From assembly GCA_947003375.1 (NCBI GenBank), contig CAMQOJ010000346.1, forward strand, positions 1-5,068: a DNA stretch of 5,068 bases. The letters run 5' to 3'. Every line of letters starts with the position of its first letter. Position 1 is the first letter of the stretch. The position numbers were made by a program, and so were the translations under genes. The DNA is from an uncultured Lachnospiraceae bacterium. Its GTDB lineage: Bacteria; Bacillota; Clostridia; Lachnospirales; Lachnospiraceae. The notes below the pieces were generated by a model. The model ran no database searches. It was not told the origin of the DNA and saw nothing but the letters and a program-made list of their open reading frames with translations. This document shows positions 1 to 4,945 of the stretch, piece after piece.

Positions 1-568
1 GAAGACCATCGGCGGAAGCGTCCAGAACATGGAACCGGTGGACCTTACCTCCGGGGCGGGTGAAGGCGGCGCTTCGGAAGACGGGGAGGCGGCAGGCGAG
101 GGGCAGCAGGACGGCGGGGCCCAGGAAGGGCAGCAGGATTCCGGCCAGGGCGGCGCCGCATCCGGAGCGGGCTATCAGTTCACCGCAAAGGGCGCCACCA
201 TAGAAATGGACGCGGACGCGGCCCCGATCCTGGAGCAGCTCGGGGAGCCGGTCTCCTATTTCGAGGCGGCCAGCTGCGCCTTTGAGGGCCTGGACAAGAC
301 ATACACCTACAACGGCTTCGAGCTGGACACCTATCCCACCGGCGACAAGGACTACGTGTCCGCAGTGGTCCTGAAGGACGATTCCGTGGCCACCCAGGAG
401 GGCATCTGCATCGGGGACTCCCGGGACAAGGTGCTCCAGGCCTATCCCGATGGCGGCACGGAGGAGTGTGGCATGATCATCTACAGAAAGGGCGGCATGA
501 AGCTCGTCTTCATCCTCAAGGAGGAGGAAGTGGCCTCCATCGAGTACAGGAGCACTGTCCTGGAGTGA
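1..568 (+). CDS. Probable exported two-repeat protein of unknown function, 5'-truncated
   Basis: I do not recognise this gene. The frame is open to the left edge (first full codon at base 2, reading KTIGGSVQN before the Met at base 29). That Met has only a weak purine stretch upstream, so the true start, and probably a signal peptide, lies outside the window. Counting from Met29, residues 8-48 are a low-complexity linker rich in Gly, Ala, Glu, Gln and Asp, typical of the tether between a membrane anchor and an extracellular domain. Residues 50-179 form a compact domain. It appears to hold two similar halves: helix, then YTYNGFELDTYP and YVSAVVL (about 65-115), and helix, then GMIIYRKGGMKLVF and VASIEY (about 130-173). 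This alpha/beta-strand pattern resembles the tandem repeats of BLIP/BamE-like (SmpA/OmlA) domains, which is an inference from pattern only. It converges on the AraC gene and ends at a terminator, so it is probably unrelated to the sugar operon. I am confident it is coding; the function is unknown. Confidence 0.72.
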   Translation, partial: KTIGGSVQNMEPVDLTSGAGEGGASEDGEAAGEGQQDGGAQEGQQDSGQGGAASGAGYQFTAKGATIEMDADAAPILEQLGEPVSYFEAASCAFEGLDKTYTYNGFELDTYPTGDKDYVSAVVLKDDSVATQEGICIGDSRDKVLQAYPDGGTEECGMIIYRKGGMKLVFILKEEEVASIEYRSTVLE

Positions 569-586
569 AGACCGAACCTTTCCATC

Positions 587-617
587 AAAGGCGCAGCCTG
601 CGGGCTGCGCCCTTTCT
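587..617. terminator. GC-rich hairpin terminator between convergent genes
   Basis: A perfect 9-bp stem, GGCGCAGCC (590-598) with GGCTGCGCC (603-611), closes a TGCG loop. It lies 21 bases after the stop codon of the left gene. It is followed by CTTTCTCT on the + strand and preceded by AAA, which reads as TTT after the stem on the - strand. It can therefore end the left gene, and possibly also the convergent AraC gene whose stop is at 762-764. The T-tracts are short, so efficiency in either direction is uncertain. Confidence 0.75.
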
Positions 618-761
618 CTGTCCGGGGCCTTCTTCCGTTTTCATGCAGCCGGGGATTCAGCTATGGGCAGGGACGGCCTGGAGATGAGGAGGGCCTGGTC
701 TTCCGGGCCAGGAGGATATCAGCGGCAGCGCACAGGAGGATATATCCGGCCCAGACCCTCA

Positions 762-1625
762 CTAACGATGGCGCTTCCCCCCATGCGCATACCGCCAGTC
801 CCTGGGCGACATCCCATACACATTTTTGAACGCCCTGGAAAAATGCAGCTGGTTCGGATAGCCCACCACATTCCCGATGTCAGAAATTGACAGGTCTGTC
901 AGTTTTAAAAGCTCCGTTGCCTTGGTCATGCGGTAGGAGATCAGGAATTCCTGGGGGGATTTCCCTGTGCTCTCATGGAAGATTTTCCCGAAATAGCTCC
1001 GGTTCAGGCCGCAGGTCGCGGCGATGTCCTCCACGGAGATATCGTTCTGGAAGTTCTGCTCGATGAAGGCGAAGGCCTCTTTCATATAGAAGTCACGCAG
1101 ACGCCCTCCCTGTTCGGCCTGGGCGGAGGGCGAGGCGGAGGAACGGACCAGGCTGTCCAGGAACAGATAGAGATGCCCGATCAGGTGGAGCGGAGTCTCC
1201 TCCTTGTGGTGCACGATGTAGAGCATTTCGTCCTTCATGGTCTGGTAGATGTCCTTGTGGTGGGCCCTGTATACCGGCCGGGTGGGGGACAGCCCTGCCC
1301 GCGCAAGGCTTTCCGTCACCCGCAGCCCGTCGAATTCCAGCCAGGCGTATTCCCAGGGAAGCTCCTGATCGGCGATATAGGTGGCTATCTGGTTGGGGAA
1401 CAGGAGAAAGCCCTGGCCGCTCTTGATCTGGTATTCGTTGGATTTGCCTTTGGAGGCCTCCGCGTAGAGCCGGCCCGTGCCGGACAGGCACAGGTGGAAG
1501 AGATAGTGGTTTCTGGCAGCCGGGCCATAGGAATGGGAAGGGTCGCACTGCTCCCAGCCGAATTGATAGAGTCCAAGGTCAATAAAATTCTCGCTTGGAA
1601 AGACGGAAAAAATTACCTCGCTCAT
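762..1625 (-). CDS. AraC-family transcriptional regulator, probable sugar-responsive activator of the adjacent transporter
   Basis: This 287-residue cytoplasmic DNA-binding protein has the usual size and order of sugar-type AraC regulators (MsmR/RafR-like). Residues 15-100 match the N-terminal cupin (AraC_binding) sensor: a His-containing strand (HYLFHLCLSGTGRLY, 40-54), YQIKSGQGFLLFPNQ (65-79) and the signature PWEYAWLEFDG (90-100). Residues 125-160 are helical and fit a dimerisation or linker segment. The C-terminal domain has two helix-turn-helices: the first around ISVEDIAATCGLNRSYFGKIF (196-216), the second around LSISDIGNVVGYPNQLHFSRAF (245-266), ending in the family hallmark YGMSPRDWR (270-278). 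The start is supported by AGAGGGG (complement of 1632-1638), six bases before ATG. It is divergent from a sugar ABC operon, so it most likely controls that operon and itself. Ligand and direction of control are inferred; the family assignment is very secure. Confidence 0.93.
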   Translation of the reverse strand: MSEVIFSVFPSENFIDLGLYQFGWEQCDPSHSYGPAARNHYLFHLCLSGTGRLYAEASKGKSNEYQIKSGQGFLLFPNQIATYIADQELPWEYAWLEFDGLRVTESLARAGLSPTRPVYRAHHKDIYQTMKDEMLYIVHHKEETPLHLIGHLYLFLDSLVRSSASPSAQAEQGGRLRDFYMKEAFAFIEQNFQNDISVEDIAATCGLNRSYFGKIFHESTGKSPQEFLISYRMTKATELLKLTDLSISDIGNVVGYPNQLHFSRAFKNVYGMSPRDWRYAHGGKRHR

Positions 1626-1686
1626 AAGATACCCCTCTGTGTAATATTATACTACATGTCATGAAACAATCTTTCGCAAAAGTCAT

Positions 1687-1737
1687 TAATCACATTATAT
1701 CATAGAAACCGCTTCGCGAACCCTATGATCGTGATTA
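1687..1737. promoter_or_regulatory. Nested inverted repeat, candidate regulator operator
   Basis: Two perfect 7-bp inverted repeats are nested. The outer pair is TAATCAC (1687-1693) with GTGATTA (1731-1737); the inner pair is ATCATAG (1699-1705) with CTATGAT (1723-1729). The self-complementary octamer TTCGCGAA (1713-1720) lies between them. The left arms flank the extended -10 box of the AraC gene, and the right edge lies about 43 bases upstream of the -10 proposed for the transporter operon. Binding here could repress the regulator gene and activate the operon. That it is the AraC protein's own site is inference. Confidence 0.45.
1694..1702 (-). promoter_or_regulatory. Extended -10 promoter for the AraC gene
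   Basis: Read on the - strand this is TGATATAAT, a perfect TATAAT preceded by the TGn extended -10 motif. Transcription would start near 1687, giving a leader of about 60 bases before the ATG at 1625. No good -35 box sits 16-18 bases upstream, which is tolerated by extended -10 promoters. A second perfect TATAAT (complement of 1646-1651) is closer to the gene, but it would start transcription right at the ribosome binding site and lacks the TGn motif, so I rank it second. Confidence 0.55.
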
Positions 1738-1779
1738 TATACCAAAATGCTAGCCGACTGCAACAAAATTCTAAAAAAG

Positions 1780-1788
1780 TGGCATAAT
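1780..1788 (+). promoter_or_regulatory. Extended -10 promoter for the transporter operon
   Basis: TGGCATAAT is a TGn extended -10 with a CATAAT box (5 of 6 consensus bases). The -35 region is poor (CTGCAA at 1758-1763, spacing 19), as expected for an activator-dependent promoter. Transcription would begin near 1795, leaving a leader of about 80 bases before the binding-protein start codon. Other AT-rich hexamers nearer the gene have no matching -35 or TGn motif. Confidence 0.45.
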
Positions 1789-1808
1789 GGAATAGAACAT
1801 GCAAAATA

Positions 1809-1850
1809 ATGCTATTTAACGATAGCATAAAGGTATGTTATCATTTTTTT
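1809..1850 (+). promoter_or_regulatory. Overlapping hairpin array with T-tract in the operon leader
   Basis: Three related 7-mers alternate in orientation at an exact 13-base step: ATGCTAT (1809), ATAGCAT (1822) and ATGTTAT (1835). The first two form a perfect 7-bp stem with a 6-base loop. The second and third belong to a 9-bp stem, GATAGCATA (1821-1829) with TATGTTATC (1834-1842), one G-U wobble, loop AAGG. This second stem is followed by AT and seven Ts (1844-1850), so it looks like a weak AU-rich intrinsic terminator. The two stems share an arm and exclude each other. It may be a transcription attenuator or a DNA operator with three half-sites; the sequence alone does not decide. Confidence 0.4.
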
Positions 1851-1860
1851 ACCAAAAAAA

Positions 1861-1867
1861 GAAGGAG
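1861..1867 (+). promoter_or_regulatory. Ribosome binding site that fixes the binding-protein start
   Basis: GAAGGAG lies eight bases before the ATG at 1876. The in-frame GTG at 1867 overlaps this site and cannot use it, so ATG 1876 is preferred. A run of seven As (1854-1860) just before it could pair with the T7 at 1844-1850 around an ACC loop, placing a weak A-U hairpin immediately next to the site. Confidence 0.8.
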
Positions 1868-1875
1868 TGAATGCC

Positions 1876-3207
1876 ATGAATGAAAGAAAAGCATCCCATG
1901 GAAGAAAAGCATTCCAGGGAAGAAGAGCATTCCAGGGAAAGAGAATGAAATGCGTGGGACTGGCACTGGGCTGTATGGCGGCAGCGGTTCCTCTCGCGGG
2001 ATGTGGAGCCTCCGGGGACAGTCAGAAGACGGAGATTGAGATCGTCCAGTACAAACCGGAAGCGGCGAACTACTTCAAGACGGTGGAAGAGCAGTTCAAT
2101 GCCACACATGACGACATCCACCTGACGATCAGTTCCCCCAACGATGCGATGACCATCTTAAAGACCCGGTTCATCAGAGAGGACTATCCGGACATCATAG
2201 GAATCGGCGGCGACATCAATTATTCCTATTTTGTGGATGCCCAGATTCTGGAGGACGTGTCGGAGTACGGCGGGCTTGGGAGCATCAACCAGGGATACCT
2301 GGACATCGCGGAGGCCCTGGAGCTGGTGCCCGTGGACGGCACTTACATCGTGCCCTATGTGGCCAACGCGGCGGGGGTGCTGTACAACAGGGAGATGTTC
2401 GCTCAGCACGGCTGGGAGATACCCCAGACCTGGGATGAGCTGCTGGCGCTCTGCGACCAGATCCAGGGGGAGGGGATACTGCCCTTCTACTTCGGCTTCA
2501 AGGACACCTGGACCTGCCTGGCGCCCTGGAACGCCATGGCCGTGGAGCTGGCCCCCGCGGACACCACGAAGCAGGTGAACAGAGGCGAGACCACTTTCAC
2601 GGATCAGTACAGGGAGCTGGCGGAGAAGTACATGCAGCTTTTGCCCTACGGGCCGGAGGATCCCTTCGCCTACGGCTACAATGACGCCTGTACCGCTTTC
2701 GCCAGAGGGGAATCGGCCATGTACCCCATCGGCAGCTATGCCACGCCCCAGATCCTGTCCGTGAATCCGGATCTGGACATCGATTCCTTCGTGATGCCGG
2801 CCTGCGACAACAAAGAGGACAGGACGCTGAACTCCGGCATCGACCTTGGGTTCTGCGTCATGGACGGCTGCGAGAACAAGGAGGCGGCCTATGAAGTCTT
2901 GGACTTCCTGCTGGCGGACGAGAACATCCAGCGCTACATCGACGACCAGAACGCGGTTCCCTGCAAGAACGGGGAGTTCCGGCTGGCCTCCATGCTGGAC
3001 GGCATGCTGGAGTTCATCGAGTCGGGGAACATGACGGACTACCAGGACCACTATTATCCCTCGGAGATGTCTGTGGACGCTCTGCTCCAGACCTTCCTGA
3101 TCGAGAAGGACGTGGACGCATTTCTGGCCGATTTCGACAGGAACTGGCAGAGGTACAACAGGGATATCATCCGCATGGTGCAGGAGTATGCCCAGAACAA
3201 TCAATGA
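1876..3207 (+). CDS. ABC transporter sugar-binding lipoprotein (extracellular solute-binding protein family 1, MsmE-like)
   Basis: This is the substrate-capture subunit of a CUT1 carbohydrate importer, lipid-anchored on the outer face of the membrane. From ATG 1876 it has 443 residues, normal for the family. Residues 1-42 are a lipoprotein signal: a long basic N-region, hydrophobic core 26-41, and lipobox LAGC with Cys43 as the lipidated residue. The mature part has family landmarks: EIVQYKPEAANYFKTVEEQFN (55-75), PDIIGIGG (105-112), YVANAAGVLYNREMF (161-175), GWEIPQTWDELL (179-190), a Trp-containing stretch 212-218 likely near the sugar site, and AFARGESAMYPIGSYAT (274-290). Oddities are an 18-bp tandem repeat in the N-region and seven cysteines in the mature protein. 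An internal ATG at 1945 (Met24), with AGGGA six bases upstream, would give a signal peptide of ordinary length and is a possible alternative start. It is the first operon gene; permease 1 follows after 29 bases. The family is secure; the exact sugar cannot be told. Confidence 0.95.
   Translation: MNERKASHGRKAFQGRRAFQGKRMKCVGLALGCMAAAVPLAGCGASGDSQKTEIEIVQYKPEAANYFKTVEEQFNATHDDIHLTISSPNDAMTILKTRFIREDYPDIIGIGGDINYSYFVDAQILEDVSEYGGLGSINQGYLDIAEALELVPVDGTYIVPYVANAAGVLYNREMFAQHGWEIPQTWDELLALCDQIQGEGILPFYFGFKDTWTCLAPWNAMAVELAPADTTKQVNRGETTFTDQYRELAEKYMQLLPYGPEDPFAYGYNDACTAFARGESAMYPIGSYATPQILSVNPDLDIDSFVMPACDNKEDRTLNSGIDLGFCVMDGCENKEAAYEVLDFLLADENIQRYIDDQNAVPCKNGEFRLASMLDGMLEFIESGNMTDYQDHYYPSEMSVDALLQTFLIEKDVDAFLADFDRNWQRYNRDIIRMVQEYAQNNQ
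1882..1935 (+). repeat. 18-bp in-frame tandem repeat, three copies plus a partial fourth
   Basis: Three 18-bp units (1882-1899, 1900-1917, 1918-1935) encode ERKASH, GRKAFQ and GRRAFQ. A degraded fourth begins GGAAAGAGA (1936-1944, GKR). Units two and three differ by a single base (AAA versus AGA codon); unit one is more diverged. The repeat lies wholly in the N-terminal region of the lipoprotein signal peptide, so a change in copy number would lengthen or shorten that region by six residues without a frameshift. Confidence 0.85.
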
Positions 3208-3236
3208 CAGGAAAAACCGAGAAGGGGTGTTAGACT

Positions 3237-4103
3237 ATGAAAAATGACAGACAAAGAACGTTTCTGCTGATTACCATACCGATTCTTGCCCTGTTCGTCT
3301 GCTTCAATACCATCCCGCTGATCCGCGGCGTGGTGTACAGCTTCACGAATTTCAGGGGCTTCGGCAAGTACGACTGGGTTGGGTTCCGGAATTACATCGA
3401 TTTGTTTTCGGATGCCCGCGTAGGGAAATCCTATTGGTTCACCATCAAGCTGGCTCTGGTGTCTACGGTGGTGGTGAATGTGATCAGCCTGCTTCTGGCC
3501 ATGGCCCTGAACAGCAAGATCCGGGCCAAGGGGTTCTTCCGGGGAGCGTATTTCCTGCCCAATATCCTGGGTTCCCTGGTAGTTGGCTATATCTTCAACT
3601 ACTTCTTTACTTACATCATCCCCGCGCTGGCGGACATGACAGGGATCAAGGCGCTGAGCAGCAGCATCCTGTCCAGCCCCAGCAAGGCGTGGATCGGCGT
3701 CATGATCGTATGCGCCTGGCAGGCCATCGCCATGAACACGATCATCTATATCTCGGGCCTGCAGACGGTTCCCGAGGATGTGTACGAGGCGGGGGGGCTT
3801 GACGGGGCCACGGGCTGGAAGCAGTTCCGCTACCTGACCTTCCCCCTGATCATCCCGTTCTTCTCCATCAATATGGTGCTGTGCGTGAAGAACTTCCTGA
3901 TGGTCTTCGACCAGATCATGGCGTTGACCAAAGGCGGCCCTGCGCAGAGCACGGAATCCATCTCCTATCTGATCTACAATAACGGTATGTCAGGCGGGCA
4001 GTTCGGGTTCCAGAGCGCCAATGCGGTGGTATTCTTCATTGTGATCGTGGTGCTTTCGGTAGCGCAGATGAAATTTTCCAGCTCAAAGGAGGAGCAGTTA
4101 TGA
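3237..4103 (+). CDS. Carbohydrate ABC transporter permease, first subunit (MsmF/UgpA type)
   Basis: This 288-residue inner-membrane protein forms half of the translocation channel of the sugar importer. About six membrane segments can be placed: residues 8-28, 67-91, 103-127, 152-174, 201-220 and 259-279. The cytoplasmic EAA loop that contacts the ATPase is EAGGLDGATGWKQFRYLTFP (184-203); the third position is Gly rather than the usual Ala, while the conserved Gly-Ala and Pro are kept. The periplasm-side motif FDQIMALTKGGPAQSTE (224-240) is typical of this subunit class. The start is supported by AAGGGG (3222-3227), nine bases before ATG. Its last codons hold the ribosome binding site of permease 2, and the two genes overlap by four bases (ATGA, 4100-4103), pointing to coupled translation and equal amounts. 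The ATPase is missing here, so a shared MsmX/MsmK-like subunit is presumed. Confidence 0.95.
   Translation: MKNDRQRTFLLITIPILALFVCFNTIPLIRGVVYSFTNFRGFGKYDWVGFRNYIDLFSDARVGKSYWFTIKLALVSTVVVNVISLLLAMALNSKIRAKGFFRGAYFLPNILGSLVVGYIFNYFFTYIIPALADMTGIKALSSSILSSPSKAWIGVMIVCAWQAIAMNTIIYISGLQTVPEDVYEAGGLDGATGWKQFRYLTFPLIIPFFSINMVLCVKNFLMVFDQIMALTKGGPAQSTESISYLIYNNGMSGGQFGFQSANAVVFFIVIVVLSVAQMKFSSSKEEQL
4085..4092 (+). promoter_or_regulatory. Near-perfect ribosome binding site of permease 2 inside permease 1
   Basis: AAAGGAGG is nearly the full complement of the 16S rRNA 3' end. It stands seven bases before the ATG at 4100, within the final codons (SKEEQ) of permease 1. Together with the ATGA overlap it explains how the two membrane subunits stay in balance. 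Confidence 0.8.
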
Positions 4104-4945
4104 AACATACATCATCCATAGGAAAATCCAACAGAGGCGTCATGATACTGTTGATCCTGGGCCTCTCCACAATCATCTTTCCTTTGTACATGACCATTGT
4201 GATCGCTTTCAAACAGCCCTCTGAGATGACCAACAGCATCGGCGGCATCCTTTCCCTGCCCAGGACCTGGAGCCTGGACAATTTCAGGGAGGCCATGCGG
4301 GTGACGGATTTCTGGCATTCCCTGCGCAACAGCCTGCTGATCTCCGTGACTACGATCGTGCTGTCGGTGCTGGTGCATTCCCTGATGGGGTATGCGCTGG
4401 GGCGGAACAAGGCCCACAGCAAGTTCTACAGTTTCGTGTATCTGTTCATCGTCAGCGGTATGTTCGTTCCCTTCGCGATTCTGATGATGCCTCTGGCGAA
4501 GCAGACGGCAGAGCTGCATCTGGCCAACTGGGTGGGGGTCATCCTGCTGTATGTGGTGTTCTATATGCCCATGAACATTATGTTGTACTCGGGGTATCTG
4601 GTGAATATTCCGATTGCGCTGGAGGAGGCGGCCAAGGTGGACGGGGCCTCTACCTTGAGGACGTACTGGAGCATCATCTTCCCGATCATGGGGCCCATGC
4701 ATGCCACGGTGGCTGTGATCACGGCGCTGGCTGTGTGGAATGACGTGATGACGCCGTTGATCATCATGGCGGGATCCGGGGAGAACACGCTGCCGTTGGC
4801 GCAGTTGAATTTCCAGTCGCAGTTCGGGACGAATTATAATCTGGCGTTTGCGTCTTATCTGCTTTCGCTGATTCCGATTCTGATTTTCTATATGATTTGT
4901 CAGAAGCAGATTCTGAATGGAGTCACGAACGGGGCGGTGAAGTGA
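4100..4945 (+). CDS. Carbohydrate ABC transporter permease, second subunit (MsmG/UgpE type)
   Basis: This 281-residue inner-membrane protein is the partner half of the sugar channel. Six membrane segments are visible at about 13-36, 76-100, 108-130, 143-166, 200-221 and 246-268. The segment LPRTWSLDNFREAM (53-66) is the usual lead-in of this subunit class (P-x-x-W-S-x-x-N-F/Y). The EAA loop is EAAKVDGASTLRTYWSIIFP (176-195), with EAA, DGA and the closing Pro all in place. LAVWNDVMTPLI (210-221) matches the family's W-N-(D/E)-hydrophobic-P pattern in segment five. It starts by a four-base overlap with permease 1 and ends with TGA at 4943-4945. Codon use drifts toward T-ending codons in the last 45 codons. 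No ATPase or hydrolase follows within the remaining 123 bases, so the operon may end here or continue outside the window. Confidence 0.95.
   Translation: MKHTSSIGKSNRGVMILLILGLSTIIFPLYMTIVIAFKQPSEMTNSIGGILSLPRTWSLDNFREAMRVTDFWHSLRNSLLISVTTIVLSVLVHSLMGYALGRNKAHSKFYSFVYLFIVSGMFVPFAILMMPLAKQTAELHLANWVGVILLYVVFYMPMNIMLYSGYLVNIPIALEEAAKVDGASTLRTYWSIIFPIMGPMHATVAVITALAVWNDVMTPLIIMAGSGENTLPLAQLNFQSQFGTNYNLAFASYLLSLIPILIFYMICQKQILNGVTNGAVK

Noticed and set aside
466..890. Two small + strand open frames (466-687 and 663-890)
   Set aside because: The first overlaps the left gene out of frame and runs through the terminator; the second runs antisense into the AraC gene. Neither has coding-like composition.
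1646..1651. Second TATAAT on the - strand as the main AraC promoter
   Set aside because: It would start RNA at the edge of the ribosome binding site and has neither a -35 box nor a TGn motif. The upstream TGATATAAT is the better candidate.
975..1664. Open frame (229 codons) opposite the AraC gene
   Set aside because: The composition is biased, no family features are seen, and it mirrors the codon pattern of the AraC gene. It continues into the AraC promoter region.
1704..1717. Possible catabolite-repression (cre) site around GAAACCGCTT
   Set aside because: The left half fits the TGWNANCGNTNWCA pattern, but the first base and the final W-C-A positions do not, so the match is too weak to annotate.
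1867..1875. GTG start giving a three-residue longer binding protein
   Set aside because: The GTG overlaps the last base of the ribosome binding site GAAGGAG; ATG 1876 has correct spacing.
2158..3204. Long open frame (348 codons) opposite the sugar-binding protein
   Set aside because: It is the antisense shadow of a well-supported gene in GC-rich DNA. The translation is Val/His/Leu/Arg-heavy with no recognisable domain, and it has no ribosome binding site.
4112..4702. Open frame (196 codons) opposite permease 2
   Set aside because: It is a His/Gln-rich shadow of hydrophobic codons with no start signal and no domain.
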